Positions 1-12,484 of a DNA stretch of 64,000 nt are shown piece by piece. The notes below the pieces were generated by a model. That model made no database searches and was not told where the DNA came from. It saw only the letters and a list, made by a program, of their open reading frames with translations. Both the position numbers and the translations under genes were made by a program. The DNA comes from Botryosphaeria dothidea (taxonomy: Eukaryota; Ascomycota; Dothideomycetes; Botryosphaeriales; Botryosphaeriaceae). Position 1 is the stretch's first letter; each line of letters opens with the position of its first letter. Location: contig WWBZ02000001.1 in NCBI GenBank assembly GCA_011503125.2, forward strand, positions 3,348,001 to 3,412,000, read 5' to 3'.

Positions 1-721
1 CGTCGCCTCCTTCTTGGGTGTGGCGAGGGCGCCTTGATTCGGACGTATTGGCATGATACCCTTTTTTGTCGAACCATCTCTCTGAGCGACGCTTGTCTAT
101 AAGCACGGCTAGCTTGATTATGTCGTTAAGAGTTTCCGGTTCTTCGTGGTAGGTTATGGCTTCCTTGATTTCGTCCTTTAGCCCTTGGTAGTAGAAAGTA
201 CGTAGGGTGAGGTCGGAGTGTCCTTCAGCGGTGTAGGCTGCGTCTTGGAACCTGGCGGTATAGTCCTGGACTGTTCCCTTTTGTTTGAGGCTCATAAGGG
301 TACGTGTGGCTAAGCGAGTTTCGTCGATACCGCTGAAGGCTCCCTTGAGTTGCTTCGTAAAGTTGCGGTAGTCGCTGAAGACGACCGTGGTGGTCTCGGA
401 CCATAGGTACTGGGGCTTTTCTTGATATTCGCGCTTAAAGGGGCGGAACCACTGCTTAGCCGATCCCCTGAGGTAGGTGCTTGCGTATAGGACTTGGTCG
501 GCGGGGCTGGCGAAGTCGCCTCGGGTGAAGTGGATATAGTCGTCCAACTGTATAATAAAAGCTTGGGTCTTTTTCCGGTCGCCGTAGTAGAGGTCGGGCT
601 TAGGGACCTTGACCTTAGTTGCTGGCGGTGGGCGAGGGACCTGGTTAAGCTGGTTACGTAGGACTGCGTTTTCGTTGCGGAGCTCTAAGATCATGTTGAG
701 GAGTTGCTCGTTGGTGGGCAT
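1..721 (-). CDS. Gag protein of a Ty3/gypsy retrotransposon, N-terminal 240 aa, runs off the window
   Basis: Reading the minus strand from the ATG at 721 gives an uninterrupted frame to the window edge. It encodes a capsid-type protein: a short coiled N-terminus (residues about 5-25), a Pro/Lys linker ending in KPDLYYGDRKK, then the retrotransposon gag core with the FxxQLDxY, YASTYLRGSAxxWF and FxDAAYTAE stretches typical of fungal gypsy elements. No stop codon or TpA-rich RIP decay is visible, unlike the LINE beside it, so this copy looks young. Nucleocapsid, protease, RT, RNase H and integrase would lie to the left, outside the window. The 5' LTR lies upstream at higher coordinates with a leader of about 220 bp between. 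Element identity is secure at superfamily level only. Confidence 0.85.
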   Translation of the reverse strand, partial: MPTNEQLLNMILELRNENAVLRNQLNQVPRPPPATKVKVPKPDLYYGDRKKTQAFIIQLDDYIHFTRGDFASPADQVLYASTYLRGSAKQWFRPFKREYQEKPQYLWSETTTVVFSDYRNFTKQLKGAFSGIDETRLATRTLMSLKQKGTVQDYTARFQDAAYTAEGHSDLTLRTFYYQGLKDEIKEAITYHEEPETLNDIIKLAVLIDKRRSERWFDKKGYHANTSESRRPRHTQEGGD

Positions 722-941
722 GGCCGGGGCTTAATTTCCGGTCTGCGTGCCCTGTTGTTGTGCTTGTTGTGGCTGCTGTTGCGGACCAGGCGCTTGAGGC
801 GCTTCCGGAGCTGGTCCGTTGCTTTATACGTCCGCCATGCTGGCCGTAGACATTGTAATTAGCAGTGTGGGGTGATACTACCTTGTACTTGAGTGTCCCT
901 ATCCTCGGAACTGCCCTCCCTTGCAAGGATAGTGGTCAAAG

Positions 942-1709
942 TGTAACGACGGGCCTCTTCTACTAGGCTTCGGAGTCACCTAGTAGGTTCGGGTAACCGA
1001 GGGGTTTACCTTGAATGACAAGAGAAGGGTAAAGGATGGGAATGACGGGTAGAAATCACGTGATAAGTGAGTGCACAGTGTGCGAAAGGCTCGTTACCTC
1101 CAATAGGGTTATATTGGAACTTTGAGTTGACCACGAAGGTCAAAGTACTATCTAATAAGTGTGGTTATATATAAGTAGGAAAGCTATGACAATCTGGTAT
1201 GGTGTTTAGATCTTTTCTAATCTAGTGGGTGTTGGATTAGTAGAGATCCAAAGGTGGGTCTTGGATCAGTCCTGATCCAAGGTGGGTCCTCACGTGATGC
1301 GGGCGCTTAGACTTCTCTCCCGGATCCCGTTTTCTGATCTTGTGAACGGACGCGATAACTACCTTTCTCTTAACCGCTCCCTATGCCTCTTGTCGGTTTC
1401 CCGGATTCTGCTAGCCTAACCGTTTAGCGTTACCGGCGGCCCTTGGTCGCGTTGTTCCCCTGCGGGTTCTCTGACTTATCGGCGCTTCGCTGGTTTCCTT
1501 GTGCCTTGTAGGCTTTCCTCCCGTACGGGCCTTGGTCTTGGCGACTAATCCTTTAAGCGCCGACTCCCTTGGGGCTGACCTTCCCGTGCGGGATCTCTTA
1601 TGGTGCGGCTCTGCTAGCCGTGCGGGAACTTGGTCCCTGCGGTGTTTTCTCCCGTGCGGGTTTCCTGCCCTTAGGGTACTAAAGTCCGTGTGGCCTGGGG
1701 TTCGTAACA
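942..1709 (-). mobile_element. 5' LTR of the Ty3/gypsy retrotransposon
   Basis: On the minus strand the segment begins TGTTACGAACCCC and ends GGCCCGTCGTTACA, giving the TG...CA ends and near-palindromic termini of gypsy LTRs, 768 bp long. It lies directly upstream of the gag start after a leader of about 220 bp. To its right the sequence changes at once into LINE sequence that matches the copy near 45.79 kb, so the element inserted into the LINE. The primer-binding site next to the LTR does not start with the usual TGG, so the priming tRNA is unclear; self-priming is possible. The second LTR and the target duplication are outside the window. Confidence 0.75.
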
Positions 1710-4078
1710 CCGGCTAAGGCAGAAATCCTTATTAACTAGTTCTTCCCCCCTCCTAGGGCTACCGACCTCTTAGACCTAGATAGGTATATATACCTAGAGC
1801 TAGTAGAGATCCCCTAAGGCGTTACCGAAGAGCAGGTCCTCTATACTATTAAGAAGCTTCCCCCGGATAAGGCACTAGGCCTAGATAAGATTATTAATAG
1901 GTTCCTAAAGTAGTGCGCTTAGATACTAAGCGGACTACTTACTAGGCTCTTCTAGGGATGCCTCGCACTTAGATACTACCCTAGATAGTTTAAAAGCTCT
2001 ATTACCGTAGTCCTAAGAAAACTATAGAGGAATAACTATACTAAAGCTAAGTTATTTAGACTAATTACTTTACTTAATACGCTAGGGAAGCTACTTAAGA
2101 GGATTATAGTAGATCGGATCTTCTAGGCGACTAAAGCCTATAAACTACTTCCTAATATATAGATAGGAGCTAGGAGAAATAGGTTAGCAGTAGCAGCTCT
2201 CGACCTACTTACGAAATAGATCTATACTATCTAGGCGCAAGATCCTAGGCTAGTAGCCTTAGTCCTTAGCCTAGATATCTTAGAAGCATACGATTATATA
2301 TCCTATAAGAGACTCCTCTATAATATAAGGATAGCGAGGCTCCCCGAATAGGTAGAAAGATTTATGCACTCCTTTCTATAGGACCGGACCACTTAGCTAT
2401 CTTTTAGGGACTTTACTAGCCCGCTAATCTAGACCTTAACCGGGATTCCCTAGGGATCCTCCCTATTCCTAATCCTCTACCTATTCTTTATCTCTAATCT
2501 ACTTACATAGCTACGTAGGGATAATACCTTCCCCCTTAGATTCGTCGACGATACTAATATTCTAGCCTTTAGTAGATCTATAGAATAAAACTATAGGATA
2601 CTAGAGGGAGTATACTAAGTTTACGAGTACTAGGCAGCTACCCACGGGTTAGCGTTCTCGCCAGACAAGTACTACCTTATTTACTTTATAAGAAAGCTAA
2701 GGAGATTTAATATAGTAGTAGATATCCGTATCCCTAGATTTGCTGGACACCTAGAGCCTACGATAAAGATCCTAGGAATCCACGTAGATAATAAGCTTAG
2801 ATAGGGACCCTATATTAGGGAAATAGGAGCTAAGGCAATTAAATAGTATATATCTCTCTCCCGACTCGCAGTATCCACCTAGGGAGCCTTATTTACTAAA
2901 GCCCGCTATATCTATACGGCCGTGGTAAGGCTAGCCCTTACTTATGGCTGTAGAGTATAGCATGCCCCGGAGGGGACCCTAGGGTGGAGGAAAATAGCCA
3001 TCCAGCCACTATAGAAGATCCAAAACTAGTACCTACGCACTATCTCAGGAGCGTATAAGTCAACCAGCATATAAACCTTAGAGCATAAGACGGGGATTCC
3101 CCTACTCTTATTACACCTAGATAAACTAGCACTAGCCTAAACTATTAGAGCTAGAGATGGCCTAGCTGCAGTAGTAGTAGAGGAAACTTACTAGAGTATT
3201 AAATAGATAGCTAGGGCTACTCTAAGTACTAGAGGTACCGCTAGCCTAGCTAGGAGATCCCTACTTAGGAAAAAGGCAAACTCCCTCTTTCACTGCTACC
3301 CCCCTACCTACTAGAGCCTCCTAGAGCGAATAAGACTACGTATGGTATATAGGAACAAGTGGAAGGAGAGATAGATAAAGTTTACTAGCCAAGGAAAGCA
3401 AGGCAAGCTAGTAGCCCAAAGTACACAGTGGAACCCGAAAATCAGACAAATCCACAGCGAACTATCCAAGCCACAGAGCACACTCGCCACCCTACTACGT
3501 ACAGAGTATATTAGACTAGAGGACTTTCTCTCTAGGCGTAAGGTGCCAGGGCACCTTAGCCCTGCCTGCCCATACGGCTAGCATAGATAAACCCTAAAGC
3601 ATATCCTCCTCTTCTGCCCCGACTTCCAACAGGGTAGGGCACAGATGCTCCAAAAGGTAGGAACTACGGACTACTATTCCCTCCTCTTAACGAAGAAGGG
3701 GATCAAAGCAGCGATAGACTGGTTCTTACGCCTAGGGCTACTTAAGCAATTCAGCCTAGCAAGAGAACTAATCCAGGAGGGTAACCAGGAAGAGGAGCCA
3801 GGAGGACCACCAGGACCACCAGGACCACCAGGACCCGGACAACTACGAGGATAAGGACTGAAGGGATAGGTCTAGTAGGTAAATGTAGGGCTGCCACAGC
3901 AGCCGCTACCGGTAAGAAGGAAAAACAGAACTAGTATAGGATAGCATGCCTAGAGAGAGAGGAGGGGTTTTGCCAGGCGAAAAGGTTTTCCCCCTCGTGT
4001 AAAATAATAATAGATAGCCAGCCCCGCATGGACCCGTAAGGGAGCTATATCGGGAAGAAATGAATTTATCTATCTATC
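1710..4078 (+). mobile_element. Tad-like LINE, 3' part with reverse transcriptase, RIP-degraded
   Basis: Co-linear with 45.79-48.14 kb. Decayed plus-strand coding sequence shows reverse transcriptase remnants (the catalytic FVDDTNIL block near 2540 is still readable), then the downstream region, ending in a collagen-like (Gly-Pro-Pro) repeat at about 3807-3837 and a 3' tail of TATC repeats. The frame is broken by dozens of TAG and TAA codons. Compared with the other copy, the differences are mostly C-to-T at CpA, the RIP signature. The 5' portion is absent because the gypsy LTR abuts at 1709. Not functional. Confidence 0.85.
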
Positions 4079-7000
4079 CATCTCCTCCACATCAATTCCA
4101 GTATCTTATAAATATTGGTTGTCCAAGAGAAAATGGTTCTTTATGTCTGAAATCTGCGTTTGGAATGGTTGATATCTACGGATCTCGTGAGCGTCGCTGC
4201 ATGTGTATCGCTTGCGCAGCAGCCATTTGTACAACCATGTGATGTGTGAATTTACACTGAAGGCTATTTAAGAGGATATCTCCACCCCCACTGTCCGCTC
4301 TACTATCCCTTGGTTGCTCTTTCGAAGGTATGGACAATTCAACGAGGGTCCCCACTGCGAGAAACCTCCCGGAAACACGAAGCACTATTTTCTATTCTAT
4401 CAGGGCCCGCCAAGTGATTAGTCTTACACAAGCCCAAAGGTCAGTGAGCAGGCAAGTGTGCTTCGAGGACGTCTGCAACCAATTTAATTCAACAGTTTCC
4501 GCTATTGATGAGATCCGCTTCAATCCGTATGCTGAATAACACCGCGATTTACTGTTGTCGGTCAATTCGGGGGTCGTATCACTTCCCAACCGCCCATTTC
4601 TCCGCTCCGCTTTGCAACTGGGAGTAATGGACGTAGCAGGGTTGCAAAGCGGCACGAACGAAACAACAGTGCTTCTGGATCGTCATGTTAATGCTTCCTG
4701 CATTTAAACTACACTAAGCGGAAGGTCGGAAGCTGCTACTGTGCCGCTTATATGTTGCAGAGTGAGCTTTTATGCATGAGCTGGCGGAGGACGACCCTGG
4801 CATAACCTGCCTCTCGTGATACTTACCGCAATCTAAAAGGAGGTCAAGGTCCATTTGTGTCCTGAGTCTCAACAGACTCTCATGTTGATTCGAAGATAGT
4901 GTGAATGACCTTCCAGTGCCGGTAAGCAGACCCATCAATGGACTCGTACGCCTGAATAGCTTTTGGGAATTGCTTGAAATAGTTCAGAGGAAATGAAGAC
5001 TGATTCATTACGTCTTTTTCTATTATTATCCCCAGTCACCGTAAAGTACACATGGAAGAGAATAGAAGCAGGAGCCTCGGAAGTAGCGGCTCATGCTTCA
5101 TCGCTGATGACTGTTATCTTTTCCGGTCCTTCCGGCCCCCTATCATCATAATTCGGAGACGATGGAAGTCACGGGAACCTGGAAAGTAACATGGCGAGAG
5201 ATGATCCAACATGATGCTGTTGTGCTTCAAAGACACCGCCTCTGATTCTGGTGGGAGCACAGGACCCAGCCAATGAAGCCGAGTCATCGTGCTCGGGAAT
5301 GGCTTCCGGAGAGGAGGAGCAGTATCCCAGTAACAGCTTGCAAGAGCCAAGTCCGTTGAAAGGCCTGGAGTTGTTGTCTAACTTGGAAAGAGGATGGTGG
5401 CTCTTAAGTGTCTCCTTTGACCGTGCTGACGAATCTTGATCTAAACATAGGGTCCTTGTGAGCCACCAGTTCATGAGAACGAAATAACATGATTTCTCTG
5501 AAGATGAACTTACCAGGAGATTTACTGCAGACCGAAATCAAGGATGCCGATTGTTTCTTGCTCATCCTGGTCCGGGACGTCTCGCTCGTCTGAACGAGGA
5601 GTCTGAAGACGTCTCCAAACGCAGAATTTTTCAGCAGAAAACGGAGAGTTATCACGCAGCCAAGTTGGATTGTGGGGATATAGGGAAAACGGGACAATCC
5701 CTTGATTCCCGTAGTATCAGCCGTCCACTTTCGCCCGCTTCCGTCGTATTGCCATAGCATGAAAGGAAGCTCCCAAAATTCAGCATGTCCTTGTCCATAG
5801 ATTAAAAATCCCCGCTTCTAATGAGTTTGGGTGGGGAACACTTATGTATTCTTCTGAGTGTTACTACTGACTCCTAAGCAATAGGCGGAACTGAAGACCA
5901 GGTAGTGTAATCTCAACCAGAAACTCTAGACAATGAAATACAAGTCAACGTCTACTGATGAATCTCAGTTCCCTTTCGCTGTACAGGGACTCAATAATGC
6001 GTAAGAGAAGCTCGTCTCTCAGGCAAAAGGGCTTGTAAACTAGCCTGTATGTCTTCGAATAGCACGCGGTCCGGATGTAATGCCGGAAAAGAGTGCTCAA
6101 ATAATTAGCAGGGAAAGAATACTGAGCATGGTAACAGCAAGAGGCACGTGGATGGCATTCTAACCGCTTTCTCTTCAAGCCAACGGTGGCGGATTGAGAT
6201 ACTCGGTGATTCGGAAAGCGTTCTAAGAGAATATGATCTTTGACGCAAGCATTGATGGTGTGAAATACTTCTGTTGGGGTTATTGAAGCGTAAGCCAAGG
6301 AGCCGCGATCTCCTACAAGCAAAAGATTACTAATGGAACCCAAAATCACGGTGGATTGCGCAAGTAGAGCAATGATATACCTTAATACTGAGCGTGTGGC
6401 CCTTGCTTATATGGTGAGTTCCAGGCAAAGGCACCGTATTGATCTCTAAAAATGCCGATGTATATTGTGGTATGAGATAAGAATTCTATACAAGCGCAAC
6501 AAGTCGGGGGGCTCGAGGACTCATCGATTCGTTCTGCTGGCCACCCACATTGTGGCAGTGATGGCGCTGTTGAGGCTTGGAAGGAGTTTCGAAAAGCTCT
6601 GATATATTCTGTTTTGTTAGCGGATGTGCTTCTCTAGCTGAGTTTGAGCAGATGATCAAGGGTGTCTAATGTCATGGACAAGATTCAGGTGAAGCCATGA
6701 AGGTACCGACGGGGCAGCTGACAAGCGGCGTGCTTGGTAGGTGGATGACTCGGTATGTTTAAAATGCTGTCGCTGCTGGTACGTCGTATAGAATATCAGA
6801 GATATCCTGTTTGCTGGGTGGGCCGCAATGTGATGGTTCATCGTAATGTCTCGATTCCCGCTGCCGACTTCCTCTTTCGTAGACAGAGTACCGACCGCGA
6901 TTGCACCTTTCACGTATGACAAGTTCGAGATATGGGCCTTACAATTGAAGCGAATGCAGTTGAGCGTCAATGTTTCCTAATATTGAACAGCCTCTGCAGG

Positions 7001-8219
7001 AATCTGTGATGACAAATGCCCAGCATGGTTTTGGTGGGACTGACCCAGCACATCCACCCGCGAGGCAGCACAGTCAAGGTGTTGCGGGATTGGCATGCAT
7101 CACCCATCCCCACTTGACGCCCAAGATGGCAAGGAGTACAGGCATACAAGCAAAGCGGCCAGCCCTCTTTTATATACTGGACTACCACCTGAAGAAGATG
7201 ATATCGTGCTAATCCTTGGTAAATGGAGTACTACTCATAGATCGAACCTGAAGCACGAAGAGAGATAAGATATGAACTGATTCGACATGCTTGTGCCAAC
7301 CCCGAAGCTGGACTTGCTCTACGCTGTTTGCTTCGTGTGCACAATACAGGCCAATCTGCACCACTTGGACTCTGGAGATGTCCGGCGCTTGAGACATCAT
7401 ACGCAATTCAAGGAAGTTGAGGGAGATGCGACCGAGCAGCGTTGGTGCGTGATGTTGAGAGTTCGCGGTATTGTATGAAGGCCTTGAGCAGCGGAAGGTG
7501 TCTGGGATCATAAAAAAAAAGGCTACAAGGGACAAGAAGCAGAAGCGAATAAGATCGATTTCGACGGGCGACCGTTTCTTCTGATCCACAAGCGAAGCAG
7601 ACTCGACGGTCTGCGAGGTCGATTCCGGAAGTATTTCAGTGGCAAAGGCAGTAGACACGTATGGGGAGTTAAAGCATTCGTCTGGTCGCAAGTGGTCAGG
7701 AAGATTGATTGCGTCTGCCTCCGCAAGAGTGCGTCAACCCCACACGACGCGCACAGGTTGCTATACTTCGGAGACTGACCTCGAAGGTGACAAACGGCGC
7801 GGTCCAATTAGTGCTCTCAAGAATGCGCCAGCAATCGGGCCGGACCGACGGCAAGCTGCATACGGTGACGTAGAAGGCGCTGTGCAGACTCATGAGTATG
7901 GAGAAAAAGATACAATTCATCGACTGGTTTTTGTAACTATAAACAGAGCTTTTTTCTGATTTTGCAGGGACACAAGGAAAACACGACACCGACATCATCC
8001 AAAGGGAATCGAACAAAACTGACCAACTCCACATGTTCATCAACGGAGTAAGACGTCAAAAAAGATGGGGAAAAAACAAAAGGCGCAGGGAAAATGTAGT
8101 CCAAGGAGAGACGCCGAAAGTAAGTAGGACACTGCGCGTCTCTGCGCGCGTGCGGTCAGGGAAGAATTGTCACTGACTGTACCTGTCACAAACATCAAAG
8201 GCTCGCAAAAGCCTCACCT
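4079..8219. other. Long interval without a supported gene
   Basis: Moderate GC, many short overlapping open frames on both strands (longest 160 codons), none with a recognisable motif, signal peptide, or consistent exon chain. It begins at the LINE 3' tail and ends at the peroxiredoxin stop. It may hold decayed transposon or gene relics; I see nothing that can be named. Confidence 0.5.
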
Positions 8220-9177
8220 TTACTTCTCCGTCTCCCCATCCACCTTGGCCGTATCCTCGCCCTTCTTCTCGTCCTTCTCCTTCTCCTTCTCGCCCGCGTC
8301 CTCGACCTTCTTCGCGTCGCCGCCCTTGCCGGCGACCAGCTTCCGGACGATCTCGACGGTGGCGTCCGGGCCGCCAGGCTCGGCGGCCAGCACCTTGCCG
8401 GCCTTGTCGACGACGAAGACGCCGCGCACGGTGCCCTTGGCGTTGCCGGGCTTGGCCAGGCCCAGCGCCTTGATCAGGGTGTAGGCCGGGTCGCACAGCA
8501 GCGGGTAGGGCAGGTTCTGCTTGGTCTTGAAGGTCGTGTTGGACTTGGGCGAGTCGCCCGATAGGCCGTAGATGGAGAGGCCGGTGCTGGTCAGGGGTTC
8601 GTAAGAGTCGCGGAAGAGGCAGGCTTGCTTGGTGCCTGTTTTGGTTGGGAAAAAAAAAATGCGGATTAGCGAGGGCCGTCGCCGCGGGATGCGAGTTTGA
8701 TTTTGATGATGAGGTGGTTGGGCGCGGAAACGCGGGGATAAGTGGAGATCGTCGTGGTTTTTATGCAGGGAAGCGGGAAGACGCAGGGGAAAGATTGGGG
8801 AGAGTATTATGGCAGGACTCACATCCGGGGGTCGAGGCCTTGGGGTAGGTGAAGATGACAACGCCGTCCTTGCTCTCGTCGACGAGCTTCTTGAGGGTCG
8901 TCTTGGTGCCGTCGTTGGTCTCGATCTCACCGCCAAAGCCGTCGAGCTCGAGGGTTTGGCCAACGTCGGGCTTGCCGGCAGCAGCGGGCTTGGAGGCGCC
9001 ATTGGTGGCCTTCGCCTCGACGTTGTTCACCGTCTGTTTAGCTTTTGCGGCGGTGGTCTCGACGGCGCTGGCGGCAGTTTCTTTGGCCTTGGTGGCCTTG
9101 GACTTGGGGCCGGGCTTCTTCTTCGCAGCCCTCTCGGGGGCGGGCGGCGGAGTCTTGCGCTTGCGGAGCTCAACCAT
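8220..9177 (-). CDS. Nuclear thiol peroxidase, BCP/PrxQ-type peroxiredoxin (Dot5-like)
   Basis: Two exons, 9177-8823 and 8635-8220, joined over a 187-nt GTGAGT...ACAG intron that splits the active-site Cys codon; splicing restores the peroxidatic motif ASTPGCTKQAC with the resolving Cys five residues on. The product is 256 aa. Residues 1-45 are Lys/Arg/Pro-rich with clusters (RKRK, KKKPGPKSK) fitting nuclear import, as in yeast Dot5. The thioredoxin-like core covers about 70-220 (VVIFTYPKAS, LSGDSP, TVRGVFVVDKAGKV). The C-terminal 30 residues are charged and Lys/Glu-rich. The family reduces hydroperoxides using thioredoxin. The ATG sits in a CACCATGG-like context reading ACCATGG. The exact symbol is left open because orthologue naming in this fungus is unknown. 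Confidence 0.92.
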
Positions 9178-10736
9178 GGTGGGCAGTGATGAAAGGCCAC
9201 TGGATCTTGGGGGATTCTGATGGCGGGGAGCTCAATGGGGCGGGAATGCGCAAGCTCTGGACGGGCGGTGCGTGGGCACAGCTGCTCGGGCGCGCCGGTG
9301 CAACGGTGCAACGGTAACGTCAAGAAGACGGGTCGTGGGTCGCACGAGGTAGGCGATCGAGGGAGCAAAACAAGCAGAAGTCAACCGTGGGCCGAGGGGA
9401 CAGCAGATGAGGTGGTTGTGGTTGGATATGGGGGAGCTGAGCTAACAGCTGTGGGAGCTATGGCGAGGAACTGGTCCTTCCGACCGCTTCTCCACCCGCT
9501 GGCGGACGTTTCGGGCTGGGCCCTGAGCGCGCCATTGCTCGCACACGCGCTGATTGGTCGGGGGCTGGGAGGGTGGTTGAGCCGGATGGGAGAAGCGGGT
9601 AGGGGAAGAAGGTGCCGGTTGTGGTGCGTCGAACTTGTGTGTCAACCGGCCAGGTCTTCCGCTCTTATCTGGCACGGCAGCCGGGTCCCGCTTGTCAAGG
9701 CGAAAGACTCGCCCTACGCCCCGGTCTGCCAGCATATAACACGCTTGCCGCCGCCACCTCCGGCCCGCGCGCATGAGCGCACTCAATGGCAAGAGCTTGG
9801 GGATTTCGACTCCGAAAACGGCGAACACCGCTTTAGCGGCCCTTCGGCGCGCCGGTACCGGGCAACCACGCGCGCTCTCACCACCGCAGACCAACGTCAC
9901 CTCTCGCCATCCAACCCTCCGCTCGTGTATCCGAGATTTGCGCGATTGACGTCCTTCTGCTGCGCATGCTGCATCGCGCCTGCCTCGCTACCTCGCGCCA
10001 TGTAGCAGACTTGTCGCTCTCGCTGCTCGCTCAGCCCTGAGCGGCGGCTCTGAGGGCCGACCCGTACCGTGGCTCGCGTGTCTCTTGGAGTGTCCAATCA
10101 CCAGTTCCCTATTTGGGCCAGCTGTCATCACCTCCGCGCTCGAAGACAGTCATCGCTCTCTGGTACATCCGTGCGAGTCTCTTGCCGAGCACCACATACC
10201 AAGATCTGGACTGCAGCAGCGCGTGCCGGCAGTCGCCCCTCTCCGCCCCGAACAGACGGAAACTGCTGCTCCTGCTCCTCCAATTGCTTCCAGACTGGTT
10301 CTGTATGCAGGGGACGGCCCATGGCAAAAGCTGGGGGCTCTGCGGCCCAAATACGTAACAAGAAACCACCGCTTGGCCCAAGCTTCTCCCGATTTTCACC
10401 TTGGCCGTCGAGATGCTCGACACGCCGCCGTAATCGCCAGACCTCGAAAGCCGTTGCCGCTGTCTTTGACTCACTTTGGTCCTCGTGCTTAGTTATGGTG
10501 TGCCGAGGCGGGCCTTGGGTTGCCTTTGCCGGGACGATGCTTCCAACGGAGCCGTCAATGGACCCGCTGTCTGGCCACTAGCCCACTTTGCCTCCCCGCT
10601 CAACCGCTCAGAGCCTTCTCTTTTCTTCCCGCCCCTCCCACGATCTGAACCTGCATTTCGCGATCCTCCACTCCGCCTTCCAAAGCCGAAGCAACCCGCC
10701 TCTATCCTTCTCTACCCTCCCCAATCTACACCCACC
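9178..10736. other. GC-rich intergenic region between divergent genes
   Basis: Separates the start codons of the peroxiredoxin (minus) and the permease (plus), so it must carry both promoters and 5' leaders. Long open frames here (up to 261 codons) are GC-driven, overlap on both strands and show no domains. A pyrimidine-rich stretch of about 100 nt precedes the permease ATG, typical of fungal leaders. Confidence 0.6.
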
Positions 10737-12484
10737 ATGGGTGCTCAGGACTCCTCATTCGCCAATGGCGGCCCTACCGAGCACGATCTGTCCATTAGTG
10801 CCGCCGCCCCGGTCGTGCGAGACGAAAGCAAGCACAGCGAGGAGGCCGTTGCTCGCGAGACCCGCTCCAGCACCTCGGGAAGCCAGGACATGGGCTCCAA
10901 TGAGAAACTGCAAGATCGGCAAAAGGGTCTCGACAATCTGGAGAAGGATGATGTGCCGCCTTACCCTGATTCCGAAGCTGTAATTGCCCACTCTCCCATT
11001 GGCTTGCCGTCAAGTGCTGATTTAGGAAATCTCAGGCCGGTGAGGTCAATCCGTTCGGCCGTGAAGATGAGAATGCGGAGATTAAGTACCGGACCATGGA
11101 TTGGTGGCATGCTGGCTTGCGTAAGAACTCTGCTGCCAAATGCTGTAGTCGTGGAGTTCTGACTTGAGGCCTCTTGTAGTCATGGTCGCCGAGAACATCT
11201 CTCTGGGTGTTCTTTCCTTGCCTCAGGCTGTTGCCCATCTCGGTCTTTTCCCGTACGTCCTACGCCAAGCAATGGTCAAGGGATAATACTCACAACGTGG
11301 CAGTGGCATCTTCCTCATTGTGTTCTTTGGTCTGTTCTCAACGTACAGCGGCTACGTAATAGGCCAATTCTACAACAAGTATGCAACTTCTCCTTAATGC
11401 TGGAGGGCAAAGAGGCTAACAGGATTGCTCCTTAAGATATCCCAACACCCATACTTTCGCAGATGCCGCCTTCCTCATGTTTGGCCCCATCGCCAGAGAA
11501 ATCATGGGCATCGCACAAGTCCTGATCCTCGTCTTCATCCAAGCGGCACACGTTCTCACTTTCACCGTCGCCCTCAACGTTCTCTCCGATCACGGCACCT
11601 GCACCATCGTCTTCGGCTTCACCGGCTTCGTCGTCTGCCTGCTTCTCTCCCTCAAACGCCAGCTCGAGAAGGTCTCCTACCTCTCCGCCGTCTCCTGCAT
11701 CTCCATTATGATCTGCGTCACCATCGCCATGGTCGGCATCGGCATCGCAAAACCTGATGCCGCGAACATTGTCGCCGTGAACCACGACACCGACGTCAAG
11801 ACCGGCATGCTCGCCGCCCTCCAAATTCTGCTCGCCTACTCCGGCCACGTCGCCTTCTTCACCTTCTGCTCCGAGCTCAAGAACCCGCGCGACTTCACCA
11901 AGTCGCTCGCCTTCATGCAGATCGTCGCCACCACCTTCTACGTCATCGTCGGCGCCGTCATCTACTACTACGCGGGGCCGGACGTCAAGTCGCCCGCCCT
12001 CGGCTCGGCTTCCCCCATCGTCGCAAAGGTCGCCTACGGCCTCGCCCTCCCGACCATCGTCATCGCCGGCGTCGTGTGCGGCCACGTCGCCTGCAAGTAC
12101 GTCTGGGTGCGCGCCTGGAGGAGGTCTCCCCACCGCATGCACCAGAAGTGGGGCATGCCCCTCATCACCTGGGTCCTCATCGTCGCCGCGTCGTGGCTCG
12201 CCGCCTGGATCATCGCGGAGGCTATTCCCTCGTTCAGTCTGTTGCTTGGACTCATATCTGCGCTGTTTTGCTCGTGGTTCAGCTTCGGCTTCTCGGGCGG
12301 CTTGTGGTTGTGGATGAACAAGGGCCGGTGGACCGAGAGCTGGAAGAAGATGTTTTTGACGGCGTTGAATGTGTATGTGTTATGCCAGGGCGCGGCGATT
12401 TGTGGGTTGGGGTTGTGGGCGAGCGGGTCGGCGTTGGCGGAGGGTGATGGGGGCGCGGCGTTTAGCTGTGCGGATAATGCGTAA
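10737..12484 (+). CDS. Neutral/aromatic amino acid permease, AAAP family (Neurospora Mtr-like)
   Basis: Five exons: 10737-10979, 11036-11120, 11180-11252, 11304-11378 and 11437-12484, giving 507 aa. The last acceptor is the TTAAG at 11436; using the nearer CAG would put a stop in frame. The N-terminal 80 residues are hydrophilic. From about residue 105 the family hallmarks follow: KYRTMDWWHAGL, VAENISLGVLSLPQAVA (first membrane helix), FSTYSGYVIGQF, then ADAAFLMFGPIAREIMG and HVLTFTVALNVLSDHGTC, with about eleven hydrophobic segments. Members are proton-coupled plasma-membrane importers of neutral and aromatic amino acids. Substrate range is inferred from the Mtr resemblance. Kozak context CACCATGG supports the start. 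Confidence 0.93.

Noticed and set aside
922..941. Primer-binding site for the gypsy element
   Set aside because: The bases next to the LTR (CTTTGACCACTATCC on the element strand) do not begin with TGG and I cannot match a tRNA 3' end.
5404..7691. Several 100-160-codon minus-strand frames that might form a multi-exon gene
   Set aside because: No donor/acceptor chain keeps frame, and none of the translations shows a family block.
9220..10005. 261-codon plus-strand open frame in the peroxiredoxin-permease gap
   Set aside because: GC-driven; overlaps frames on the other strand, Arg/Trp/Gly-rich with no domain, and lies in the shared promoter region.
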